Origin: DATLYF01 sp035575095
GTDB lineage: Bacteria > Pseudomonadota > Gammaproteobacteria > Competibacterales > Competibacteraceae
Direction of reading: 5' to 3'
Assembly: GCA_035575095.1 (NCBI GenBank)
Contig: DATLYF010000001.1
Location: 1-12,753, forward strand
Length of the DNA stretch: 12,753 bases
Below are positions 1-7,645 of this stretch, in pieces (the stretch's first letter is position 1; each line of letters begins with the position of its first letter). The notes below the pieces were generated by a model. That model did not search any database and was not told where the DNA came from. It was given only the letters and a program-made list of their open reading frames with translations. The position numbers and the translations under genes are program-made.

Positions 1-76
1 TGCGCAGTGCGGGCGCACCCGGCACTCCCGCATAGCACTCCAGCGTAGAATAGCGAGCCACGCCAAGGAGCCGCTC

Positions 77-1390
77 ATGAACGATCTCGCTTCCCTCTAC
101 CCCGAGCACATCGCCACCGTCCGCGCCCGCTTCGACGCAGCCCTGGCCGCGGCCGGCTACGACCGGGTGGTGATCGCCGCCGGCAGTCTGCGCTATCGCT
201 TCCTCGACGACCGGCCCTACCCCTTCGCCGCCAACCCGCACTTCAAGGCGTGGCTGCCGCTCACCGACCACCCCGATTGCTTCATCGTCTACGAACCCGG
301 CCGCACGCCGCTGCTCTACTACCACCAGCCGGTGGACTACTGGCACAAGACACCGGAACCGCCCGCAGGCTGCTGGGTGGCGCACTTCGACGTGCGCCCG
401 ATCGCCTCCCGCGCCGCGGCGGTGGCGCAGCTACCGGCGCATGCCGTGTTCCTGGGCGAGGACGTGGAGGCGCTGGAGGACTGGCAGCCGGCGGCGGTGA
501 ACCCGCCCGCGCTGCTGCACCACTTGCATTACCACCGCGCCTGGAAGACCGAGTACGAGGTCGAGAGCATCGCCGCCGCCAACCGCCGTGCCGCCCGCGG
601 CCACCAGGCAGCGGAGCGGGCCTTCCGCGCCGGTGCCTCGGAGTACGCAATCCACCTGGAGTACTGCCGCGCCTGTGCCCACACCGAGGCGGAGCTGCCC
701 TACGGCAACATCGTCGCCCTCAACGCCCACAGCGCCATCCTCCATTACCAGATGCGGGCGCGCATCTCCCCGATCACGCGGCTGAGCTGCCTGATCGACG
801 CCGGCGCCGAAGTGGGTGGCTACGCCGCCGATATCACCCGTACCTACGCTGCCGCCCCGGGCGAGTTCCAGGACCTGATCGAGGCCCTGGACCAGGCGCA
901 ACAGGCGCTGTGCGCGGCGGTCAGGCCCGGCGTGGACTTCCGCGATCTGCAACTGGCCGCCCATCGCCACATCGCCGCCATCCTGCACGATGCCGGCATC
1001 GTCCGCCTGGACCCCGAGGCCATCGTCGCTACCGGCATCAGCCGCGCCTTCTTCCCTCACGGACTGGGGCATTTCCTGGGCCTGCAGGTGCACGACGTGG
1101 GCGGCTTGCTGGCCAATCCCCAGGGCGACATCATTCCCAGGCCCGAGGACCAGCCGTTCTTGCGCCTGACCCGGGTGCTGGAGCCGGACATGGTGCTGAC
1201 CATCGAGCCGGGGTTGTACATCATCCCGCAGTTGCTGGCGCCGCTGCGCCAGTGCGGGCTGAACAGCCACATCGACTGGGCGGCGGTGCAGCGGCTGGCG
1301 GCCTATGGTGGGGTGCGCATCGAGGACGATGTGGTGGTGACGGTGGACGGCCACCGCAACCTCACCCGTCCGGCGCTGGCAGCGGCTTGA
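77..1390 (+). CDS. pepQ: Xaa-Pro dipeptidase (prolidase), M24B family
   Basis: A 437-residue cytoplasmic metallopeptidase that would cleave dipeptides with a C-terminal proline; enterobacterial PepQ is about 443 aa, so this is full length. The N-terminal half (about 1-155) is the creatinase/prolidase N domain and the rest is the pita-bread M24 domain. The five expected dinuclear metal (Mn) ligands can all be placed: D241 in LIDAG, D252 in ADITRT, H332 in HGLGH, E377 in IEPG and E416 in RIEDD. The ATG at 77 has a good Shine-Dalgarno (AAGGAG) 6 nt upstream. The stop codon overlaps a possible TTG start of the glycosyltransferase, so the two genes are probably co-transcribed and translationally coupled. 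Some family members also hydrolyse organophosphates (OPAA type); the sequence alone does not show whether this one does. Confidence 0.95.
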   Translation: MNDLASLYPEHIATVRARFDAALAAAGYDRVVIAAGSLRYRFLDDRPYPFAANPHFKAWLPLTDHPDCFIVYEPGRTPLLYYHQPVDYWHKTPEPPAGCWVAHFDVRPIASRAAAVAQLPAHAVFLGEDVEALEDWQPAAVNPPALLHHLHYHRAWKTEYEVESIAAANRRAARGHQAAERAFRAGASEYAIHLEYCRACAHTEAELPYGNIVALNAHSAILHYQMRARISPITRLSCLIDAGAEVGGYAADITRTYAAAPGEFQDLIEALDQAQQALCAAVRPGVDFRDLQLAAHRHIAAILHDAGIVRLDPEAIVATGISRAFFPHGLGHFLGLQVHDVGGLLANPQGDIIPRPEDQPFLRLTRVLEPDMVLTIEPGLYIIPQLLAPLRQCGLNSHIDWAAVQRLAAYGGVRIEDDVVVTVDGHRNLTRPALAAA

Positions 1391-1392
1391 GC

Positions 1393-2517
1393 GTGCGCCC
1401 GCTGCGCCTCGCCCATCTCTGCGCCGGGCGCAACTGGGGCGGGCAGGAACTGCGCATCGTCGAGAGCAGCGAATGGCTGCGGGCTCGCGGCCACACGGTG
1501 TGGATCGTCGCGCCTGGCGATGCCGCCATCCTCGCCGAGGCGGTGCGCCGCGGCCTGCCCACCCTGGCACTGAGTTTCGAACGCTCACGGCGCTTGCCCG
1601 AACTGCTGCGGCTGCTGCGGCTGCTGCGCCGCGAGCGCCTCGACCTGGTCGACTGTCACGAGAAGAAGAGCGCCCGTCTCGCTCTGTGGCTGCGCCTGTT
1701 GGGCACCGGCCGGATCAAGGTGGTGCGCTCGCGTCACGCCTCCGGCCCGACCTCCGCGAGTCTGTCCAACCGCCTGCTATGGCGGCTGGGTTGCGATGCC
1801 GCAGCGGTCACCGCCGAGTGCATCAAAGCGCAGTTGGTGGACACTGGCCTGGTGGCGGCCGAGCGGGTGTTCGTGGCTGCGGCCGGGGTCGACGAGAGCC
1901 GTTTCCATGCCGGCATCGACGCCGCTGCGCTGCGCCGGGAACTGGGCATCCCTGATGACCACGCGGTGGTGGCCAACGTCGGCATGATCCGCCCGGACAA
2001 GGGCCAGCGCGAATACGTGCAGGCCTGCCTGGAGCTGCTGGCGCGCCACCCGCGCCTGACCTGCATCCAGGTGGGCGAGGCCACCGCCCATACCGCCGAC
2101 TACAAGGCCGCGGTGCTCGCCCTAGCGCGTTCCGGCCCCCACGCCGAGCGCCTACGCTTCCTTGGCTTCCAGGCCGATATCGAGCGCTACCTAGCCCTGG
2201 CCGATATCGTGGTGATCGCCTCCATCTCCACCGAAGGGCGCACCCGGCTGGTCAGTCAGTGCTTTTTGATGGGCCGCAACGTGGTCGCCACCCGCGTCGG
2301 CGGGCTGCCGGAGATGGTGCGCGATGGCGTGACCGGGCTGCTGTGTGCGCCGGGCGATGCGGCGGGCATGGCGGCCCAGGTGGAACGGCTGCTGGAGGAC
2401 CCCGCCCTGGGCCGGCGGCTGCGGGATCACGCCTACCGCTACGCCCGCGAGCACCTGAGCCTGGAGGGCATGATGCGAGGGATGCTGGGGTTCTATTGTG
2501 ACGTCCGGGCGAGCTGA
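1393..2517 (+). CDS. GT4-family glycosyltransferase (GT-B fold)
   Basis: A probable cytoplasmic or membrane-associated glycosyltransferase for LPS or another surface glycan; donor and acceptor are not identifiable. The frame is open far upstream, but protein-like sequence begins around MRPLRLAHLCAGRNWGGQE, so I chose the GTG at 1393 (374 aa). A TTG at 1387, overlapping the pepQ stop, is the alternative. The N-terminal acceptor domain carries the GGQE loop (residues 16-19). The C-terminal GT1-type domain has GMIRPDKG (197-204), the FLGFQ..I..YLALADI strand-helix (257-272) and VGGLPE (302-307). The usual E-x7-E nucleotide-sugar motif reads E281-x7-Q289; Q at the second position occurs in some GT4 subfamilies, so it need not be inactivating. 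No membrane segment or signal peptide is visible. Pairing with pepQ gives no functional clue. Confidence 0.85.
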   Translation: MRPLRLAHLCAGRNWGGQELRIVESSEWLRARGHTVWIVAPGDAAILAEAVRRGLPTLALSFERSRRLPELLRLLRLLRRERLDLVDCHEKKSARLALWLRLLGTGRIKVVRSRHASGPTSASLSNRLLWRLGCDAAAVTAECIKAQLVDTGLVAAERVFVAAAGVDESRFHAGIDAAALRRELGIPDDHAVVANVGMIRPDKGQREYVQACLELLARHPRLTCIQVGEATAHTADYKAAVLALARSGPHAERLRFLGFQADIERYLALADIVVIASISTEGRTRLVSQCFLMGRNVVATRVGGLPEMVRDGVTGLLCAPGDAAGMAAQVERLLEDPALGRRLRDHAYRYAREHLSLEGMMRGMLGFYCDVRAS

Positions 2518-2877
2518 TCCACGGGTGCCGGACAAGGTCGCCGCTAGCAATCGAGGAACGCGGCCAGACAATATCCGGTCCCGACCCGTCCCTATGCTGA
2601 TGCGACGAGCATGCAGGGGAGAAAGAGCGTCATCGTGACAACCGGGGCCGCGTCAACCGCGACCAGGGCGGCTACCGTCTCGCCGGTACAGGTGATGTAC
2701 GCAGGCCTGCTGATCGTCGCCGCCAGCTATGGTTGGGCGCGCTACCGCTATGGCCTGTTCCTGCCCGAATCATCCGGGCTGGTGGATTTCCGCCAGCCCG
2801 GCCTGCCACCCTGGATGCCAGCGCCATCGCCGCCTACGCCAGCGCTGGCAAGGAGCAGAGCACGGTGGCCTTCTGCC
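2518..2877. other. Non-coding or decayed stretch without a recognisable gene
   Basis: About 360 nt between the glycosyltransferase stop and the first residue of the PIN-domain homology. The PIN reading frame stays open leftwards to an ATG at 2611 (also a GTG at 2635), but the translation there (rich in A, T, S and P, with one short hydrophobic run near LLIVAAS) matches no family I recognise and does not resemble a VapB antitoxin. Base composition looks more A+T-rich than the flanking genes. It may be a leader, a remnant of an inserted element, or the decayed antitoxin and toxin N-terminus. No convincing promoter or terminator was seen. Confidence 0.4.
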
Positions 2878-3249
2878 ATGCTATTCGATGCCTTGCAGCC
2901 CTCCCGGCTGACGGCAGTCGCAACCGCAGCCATCGAGGAAGGCTATGCGCAGGGCGCTCTGGCATGCTGCGACATCTCGCTATGGGAGATTGCCATGCTG
3001 GTAGCGCGGGGTCGCATCGATATCAGTAACGCCGATGTCCGCCAATTCATCGAGGACATCCTGCTCGCCCGCAACCTGCAGGTGCTGCCCATCAATGCCG
3101 AGATCGCAGTGATGGCGCACTCGCCGATGCTTTCCCATGGTGATCCCGCCGATCGATTGATCGCCGCTACGGCGCTGCATCATGGCGCACGCCTGGTAAC
3201 CAGTGACGAGCGGCTGTGCTCGGTTGCGGCACTCCCCATCCTCTGGTAA
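2878..3249 (+). pseudogene. VapC-like PIN-domain toxin, N-terminally truncated
   Basis: Residues from MLFDALQPSRL to the stop (123 aa) follow the VapC pattern: SLWEIAMLVARGRI with the second acidic residue (E37 in this numbering), then HGDPADRLIAATALHHGA and LVTSDERL with the C-terminal acidic cluster. PIN toxins are Mg-dependent endoribonucleases. Intact relatives begin with a strand of the type LDTH about 40 residues before the WE motif, carrying the first catalytic Asp and a His. Here that strand is missing, and neither other forward frame restores it at the right distance. The ATG at 2878 has no well-placed ribosome site, and the frame is open to 2611, so a 212-aa product with an unrelated N-terminus is the alternative. 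No VapB-type antitoxin gene lies next to it. I read it as a decayed toxin gene. Confidence 0.6.
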
Positions 3250-3267
3250 CAGCCGCTCCCTTGAACA

Positions 3268-3308
3268 CAAGAAAGCCCGGTGCCGATGGCACCGGGCCTT
3301 TGTTCTTG
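3268..3308. terminator. Bidirectional rho-independent terminator
   Basis: A perfect 10-bp stem (3275-3284 with 3288-3297) around a 3-nt loop GAT, extended by a flanking CAAGAA (3268-3273) / TTCTTG (3303-3308) pairing. It sits between the convergent PIN remnant (+) and etfA (-). On the minus strand the stem is followed by TTTCTTG, on the plus strand by CTTTGTTCTT, so it can serve both; its main job is probably to end the flavoenzyme-etfBA transcript. Confidence 0.8.
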
Positions 3309-3327
3309 TAGCCGCCGAGACTCGGCC

Positions 3328-4272
3328 TTACTTGACCTTGTCCAGCTCCGCGGCCAGCTCCGGCAACACCTGGAACAGGTCGCCCACCAGGCCGTAGTCG
3401 GCCACCTGGAAGATCGGCGCCTCGACATCCTTGTTGATGGCCACGATCACCTTGGAGTCCTTCATGCCGGCCAGATGCTGGATTGCCCCGGAGATGCCGA
3501 CCGCGATGTAGAGGTCCGGCGCCACTACCTTGCCGGTCTGCCCTACCTGGTAGTCGTTGGGGGCATAGCCGGCGTCCACCGCGGCGCGCGAGGCACCGAC
3601 CGCGGCATTGAGCTTGTCGGCGACCTTGTCCAGCAGGTGGAAGTTCTCCGCCGAACCCATGCCGCGCCCGCCGGAGATGACGATGCGGGCGGTGGTGAGA
3701 TCAGGGCGTTCGCTCTTGGTCAGCTCCTGCCCCTGGAAGGCGGAGAGCCCGGCATCGGCCGCGCCTTCGACCTTCTCGATGGCCGCCGCGCCGCCGGTGG
3801 CGGCGGCGGCCTCGAACTTGGTGGTGCGCACGGTGACGACCTTGATCGGATCGCTCGATTGCACCGTGGCCAGGGCGTTGCCGGCGTAGATCGGCCGCTC
3901 GAAGGTATCGGCGCCGAGCACTGCGCTGATATCCGAGATCTGCGCCACATCGAGCAGCGCCGCTACCCGTGGCATGACGTTCTTGCCGGTGCTGGTGGCC
4001 GCAGCCAGCAGGTGGCTGTAGCCGCGCTTGGCCAGATCGACCAGCACCGGCGCCAGGTTCTCGGGGAGCTGGTGCTCCAGGGCGGGGCTGTCGGCCAGCA
4101 GCACCTTGGCCACCCCGGCCACCTGGGCCGCAGCCTCGGCCACCGCGCCGCAATTGGCGCCGGCGACCAGCACGTGGATCTCGCCGCCGATCTGCGCGGC
4201 TGCCGTCACCGCATTGAGGGTCGCCGGCTTGAGATGGGCGTTGTCGTGTTCGGCTAGGACCAGGATGCTCAT
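3328..4272 (-). CDS. etfA: Electron transfer flavoprotein, alpha subunit
   Basis: The 314-residue FAD-binding subunit of ETF, a soluble heterodimer that takes electrons from flavin dehydrogenases and passes them to ETF:ubiquinone oxidoreductase. The N-terminal alpha/beta domain (1-about 190) precedes the conserved FAD domain: GRGMGSAEN (202-210), GASR (226-229), QVGQTGKVVAPDLYIAVGIS (242-261) and ADYGLVGD (291-298). Length is normal for bacterial EtfA. It starts 1 nt after the etfB stop, with AAGGTGATC as ribosome site inside the end of etfB, so the two are coupled. Downstream is the 3268-3308 terminator. Its position behind a dimethylglycine-dehydrogenase-type gene suggests service as that enzyme's acceptor, although it may be the cell's general ETF. 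Confidence 0.95.
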   Translation of the reverse strand: MSILVLAEHDNAHLKPATLNAVTAAAQIGGEIHVLVAGANCGAVAEAAAQVAGVAKVLLADSPALEHQLPENLAPVLVDLAKRGYSHLLAAATSTGKNVMPRVAALLDVAQISDISAVLGADTFERPIYAGNALATVQSSDPIKVVTVRTTKFEAAAATGGAAAIEKVEGAADAGLSAFQGQELTKSERPDLTTARIVISGGRGMGSAENFHLLDKVADKLNAAVGASRAAVDAGYAPNDYQVGQTGKVVAPDLYIAVGISGAIQHLAGMKDSKVIVAINKDVEAPIFQVADYGLVGDLFQVLPELAAELDKVK

Positions 4273-4273
4273 C

Positions 4274-5023
4274 TCAGATCACCTTCGCTTCGTTCTTCAG
4301 CTTCTGCACCAGCTCGGCCACCGAGGCCACCTTGACGCCGGCCTGGCGCTTGGGTGGCTCCACCACCTTGAGGGTCTTGAGGCGCGGCGTGACATCGACC
4401 CCGAGATCGGCCGGCTTGAGGATATCGAGCGGCTTCTTCTTGGCCTTCATGATATTGGGCAGCGAGGCGTAGCGCGGCTCGTTCAAACGCAGGTCGACGC
4501 TCAGCACCGCCGGCAGCTTCACGCCCACCTTCTCCAGACCGCCGTCGACCTCGCGGGTGACCTCGGCGTTAGCGTCACCCAGGACGAGCTTGGAGATGAA
4601 GGTGCCCTGCGGCCAGCCCAGCAGCGCCGCCAGCATCTGCCCAGTCTGGTTGCAGTCGTCGTCGATCGCCTGCTTGCCGACCAGCACCAGCTGCGGGTTC
4701 TCCTTCTCCACCACCGCCTTGAGCAGCTTCGCCACCGCCAGCGGCTCGGTCTCGACCTCGGTCTGCACCAGGATGCCGCGATCGGCGCCCATGGCGAGCG
4801 CGGTGCGGATGGTTTCCTGGGCCTTGTCCGGGCCGATCGATACCACCACCACCTCGGACGCCTTCCCCGCCTCCTGCAACCGCACCGCCTCCTCGACGGC
4901 GATCTCGTCGAAGGGGTTCATGCTCATCTTGACGTTGGCGGTCTCCACCCCGCTGCCATCCGCCTTGACCCGGATGTTCACGTTGTAGTCGACCACGCGC
5001 TTGACGGCGACAAGTACTTTCAT
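4274..5023 (-). CDS. etfB: Electron transfer flavoprotein, beta subunit
   Basis: A 249-residue EtfB, which binds the structural AMP and docks onto partner dehydrogenases. I chose the ATG at 5023 because MKVLVAVKRVVDYN is the usual start of the family and GAAGGT lies upstream as ribosome site; the extra in-frame codons up to 5107 only translate the repeat-rich spacer. Visible motifs are NPFDEIAVEEA (36-46), the AMP-binding GKQAIDDDCNQTG (116-128) and the partner-recognition loop RYASLPNIMKAKKKPL (184-199), whose Leu188 corresponds to the anchor leucine of the family. The gene follows the flavoenzyme on the same strand after a 165-nt spacer containing hairpins. Confidence 0.95.
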   Translation of the reverse strand: MKVLVAVKRVVDYNVNIRVKADGSGVETANVKMSMNPFDEIAVEEAVRLQEAGKASEVVVVSIGPDKAQETIRTALAMGADRGILVQTEVETEPLAVAKLLKAVVEKENPQLVLVGKQAIDDDCNQTGQMLAALLGWPQGTFISKLVLGDANAEVTREVDGGLEKVGVKLPAVLSVDLRLNEPRYASLPNIMKAKKKPLDILKPADLGVDVTPRLKTLKVVEPPKRQAGVKVASVAELVQKLKNEAKVI

Positions 5024-5188
5024 GGTCTCGCTTACCTTCGTGCCCCCTCTGGACGGGGGGAACCCAATCCATCCAATCCAAGCCCCCTGCTGACAGAGGG
5101 CGCTCATGCCATGCCGGCGCCGCGTTATCCTGAACGGCTCGCCAGGCCGGCGCCCTCCCCATTCGGGGAGGGCAGGCCGCGACTGTGT
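5024..5188 (-). repeat. Hairpin-rich spacer between flavoenzyme gene and etfB
   Basis: Three nested inverted repeats fill this gap: GCCCTCCCC (5152-5160) with GGGGAGGGC (5165-5173); CCCTCTG (5045-5051) with CAGAGGG (5094-5100); and CCCCC (5043-5047) with GGGGG (5056-5060). No T-run follows any of them, so they are not classical terminators. They look like dispersed intergenic palindromic (REP-like) elements and may stabilise the 3' end of the upstream message or set the flavoenzyme:ETF ratio. A tandem ATCC-containing stretch lies at 5069-5079. Confidence 0.5.
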
Positions 5189-7645
5189 TCAGGCGCGCAG
5201 CTTCTGGTTCTCGGGATCGTAGGGCGATTCCACGACCACGGTGGCCTTCTTGCGCTCGCCCAGAATCTCGATCTCCAGCTCGGTGCCGACCTCGGCGTAC
5301 TGCGGCTTGACGTAGCCCAGCGCCAGGCTCTTGCCGAGCACATGACCGTAGTAGCCGGCCGTGGCACGGCCGATCATAACACCATCCTTGAACAGAGGCT
5401 CGTTGCCCAGGGGATCGGCGTCTACCACCCCGTGCACCTCCAGGGTGACGAAACGGTTCGGCACGCCCGCGGCCAGTTGCTTCTCCAGGGCAGCCTTGCC
5501 GATGAAATCGCCCTTGTTCATGCGCACGAAGCGATCCAGGCTGGCTTCGAGCGGCGTGTATTCGCGGTTCAGGTCGGAGCCCCACATGCGATAGGACTTC
5601 TCCATGCGCATGGATTCCATGGCGCGCATGCCGACCATGCCGATGCCGAACTCCTTGCCCGCCGCGAACAGGGCGTCGAACAGGTGATGGGCATACTCGA
5701 TGGGGAAGTGCAGCTCCCAGCCCAGCTCGCCGACGAAGTTCACGCGCAGGGCGTAGACGTCGGTGGCCAGACCCACCTCGATCACCTGGCCAGTCAGCCA
5801 GGGGAAGCTGGCATTGTCGAGCGGGGTGTCGGTCAGTTTGGCCAGCACCTCGCGCGACTTCGGCCCGGCCAGCACGAAGGTGCCGCGGCTGGTGGTGATG
5901 TTGCGCAACTGCACCGAGCCGTCGGTCGGCAGCATCTTCTGCAGATAGTCGCTGTCGTAGCGCTCGGCGGCACCGGAGCTGACCACGTAGAAGTGGTTCT
6001 CGGCGATCTTGGTGATGGTGAACTCGGAGCGGATGCCGCCCTTCTTGGTCAGGGCGTGGCACAGAGCGATGCGACCCACCTTCTTCGGCACCTGGTTGGC
6101 CACCAGGTAGTTCAGCCAGGCTTCGGCGCCGGGGCCGGTAACCTCATGCTTGGTGAAGGGGGTGAGGTCGATCACGCCGACCTTCTCGCGCATCAGCCGG
6201 CACTCGGCGCCGACATGCTCGAAGTAGTTGGTGCGGCGGAAGCTCCACTCGTCCTTGCGCTCGACGCCGGCCGGCGCGAACCAGTTGGCGCGCTCCCAGC
6301 CGTAGCGCTGACCCCATACCGCACCCATGCGATCCAGCTTGTCGTAGACCGGGCTGGTCTTGGCCGGGCGGGCGTCTTCGCGCTCCTCGTCCGGATAGTG
6401 GACGGTGAACACGTTGCGGTAGGTCTCCTCATTCTTGAGGACGGTGTAGCGCTTGCTGGTATAAGGACCGAAGCGGCGCGGGTCGACGGCCATCATGTCG
6501 ATGCCGGGCTCGCCCTCGACGATCCACTCAGCGAGCTGCCAGCCGGAACCGCCGGCGGCGGTCACGCCGAAGCTGTGGCCCTCGTTCAGCCAGACGTTGC
6601 GCACACCCCAGGCTGGGCCGATCAGCGGGCTGCCATCCGGAGTGTAGGAGATGGGGCCGTTGACGATGTCCTTGATGCCGCAATGCTCCAGCGCCGGCAC
6701 GCGCTTCATGGCAGCCTCGACGTGGGGCAGCAGGCGCTCCAGATCGCCTTCGAACAGCTCCTTGCCGAAGGTCGGCGGCACGCCGTCGGCGAAACGCGCC
6801 GGGGCACCCTTCTCGTAGGGGCCGAGGATCCAGCCCATGCGCTCCTCGCGCAGGTAGTAGGAAGCGTCGGACTCGCGCAGCACCGCCAGCTCGCGACCGC
6901 CGGCCTCGCGGTAGGCCTTCAGCTCGGGCGAGACGTCGTAGACGATGTACTGGTGCTCGACCGGGATGGCGGGCACGTTGAGGCCGAACATGCGGCCGGT
7001 CTGGCGAGCGTAGTTGCCAGTGGCGCAGACCACGTGCTCGCAGGTGATATCGCCCTTGTTGGTCTTGATCTTCCACTCGCCGGAGGCGGTCTGTTCGACG
7101 CCCAGCACCTCGGTCTGCTCGTAGATCTCGGCGCCGCCCATGCGCGCGCCCTTGCGCAGCGCCATGGTCAGGTCGACCGGGGCGATGTGGCCGTCATCGG
7201 GGTGATAGAGGGCGCCGATGATCTTGGGGGTGTCGATGCCATCGCCCAAGTTGACCAGCGGCCACAACTCCTTGACCTCGGCCGGGCTGATGATCTCGAA
7301 GGGCACGCCGATGGTGTTGGCGGTGCCGCAGTACTTGAGATACTCGTCCATGCGGTCGCGGCAGGTGGCCAGGCGCAGGTTGCCGGTGACGTGGAAGCTG
7401 ACGTCCTGGCCGGTCTCCTCGGGCAGGCGCTTGTACAGGTCGACCGAATACTTGTGGATCTGGCCGACGGTGTAGCTCATGTTGAACAGTGGCAACAGGC
7501 CGGCGGCGTGCCAGGTGGAGCCGGCGGTCAGCTCGGTTCGCTCCAGCAGCACGACGTCGGACCAGCCTTTCTTGGTCAGGTGATACAGGGTGCTGACGCC
7601 GACGACGCCGCCGCCGATCACGACCACCCGTGCATGCGATTTCAT
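5189..7645 (-). CDS. Dimethylglycine/sarcosine dehydrogenase-family flavoprotein (FAD oxidoreductase + GcvT fusion)
   Basis: An 818-residue two-part enzyme expected to oxidise an N-methyl group of a glycine derivative and load the one-carbon unit onto tetrahydrofolate as methylene-THF. Residues 1-about 380 form the DAO domain: dinucleotide motif GGGVVG (11-16), acidic E35, and STWHAAGL (43-50), where H46 aligns with the histidine that binds FAD covalently in dimethylglycine and sarcosine dehydrogenases. A linker domain (about 385-440) is followed by the GcvT/aminomethyltransferase part: GVIDLTPF (490-497, D493 a candidate folate-site Asp), GGIRSEFTI (536-544), NFVGELGWE (636-644) and LDRFVRMNKGDFIGK (703-717). 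Length and order match mammalian DMGDH (about 850 aa) rather than the pseudomonad DgcAB enzyme. The ATG at 7645 has AGGAG at 7659-7655. EtfBA, the usual acceptor of this family, follows. Substrate (dimethylglycine, sarcosine or another N-methyl amine) is not decided by sequence. Confidence 0.9.
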   Translation of the reverse strand: MKSHARVVVIGGGVVGVSTLYHLTKKGWSDVVLLERTELTAGSTWHAAGLLPLFNMSYTVGQIHKYSVDLYKRLPEETGQDVSFHVTGNLRLATCRDRMDEYLKYCGTANTIGVPFEIISPAEVKELWPLVNLGDGIDTPKIIGALYHPDDGHIAPVDLTMALRKGARMGGAEIYEQTEVLGVEQTASGEWKIKTNKGDITCEHVVCATGNYARQTGRMFGLNVPAIPVEHQYIVYDVSPELKAYREAGGRELAVLRESDASYYLREERMGWILGPYEKGAPARFADGVPPTFGKELFEGDLERLLPHVEAAMKRVPALEHCGIKDIVNGPISYTPDGSPLIGPAWGVRNVWLNEGHSFGVTAAGGSGWQLAEWIVEGEPGIDMMAVDPRRFGPYTSKRYTVLKNEETYRNVFTVHYPDEEREDARPAKTSPVYDKLDRMGAVWGQRYGWERANWFAPAGVERKDEWSFRRTNYFEHVGAECRLMREKVGVIDLTPFTKHEVTGPGAEAWLNYLVANQVPKKVGRIALCHALTKKGGIRSEFTITKIAENHFYVVSSGAAERYDSDYLQKMLPTDGSVQLRNITTSRGTFVLAGPKSREVLAKLTDTPLDNASFPWLTGQVIEVGLATDVYALRVNFVGELGWELHFPIEYAHHLFDALFAAGKEFGIGMVGMRAMESMRMEKSYRMWGSDLNREYTPLEASLDRFVRMNKGDFIGKAALEKQLAAGVPNRFVTLEVHGVVDADPLGNEPLFKDGVMIGRATAGYYGHVLGKSLALGYVKPQYAEVGTELEIEILGERKKATVVVESPYDPENQKLRA

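Noticed and set aside
1..76. A gene or clear promoter at the left edge
   Set aside because: Only a short dyad (GTGCG/CGCAC at about 8-19), a lone TAGAAT at 46-51 without a -35 partner, and the pepQ ribosome site are visible.
431..1588. A 385-codon minus-strand frame opposite pepQ
   Set aside because: Antisense shadow of pepQ, whose catalytic residues are all intact on the plus strand.
2733..3029. Frame-shifted LDASAI at 2811-2828 as the missing start of the PIN domain
   Set aside because: The Asp would lie 57 codons before the WE-motif Glu instead of about 40, and the sequence between does not match VapC in any frame.
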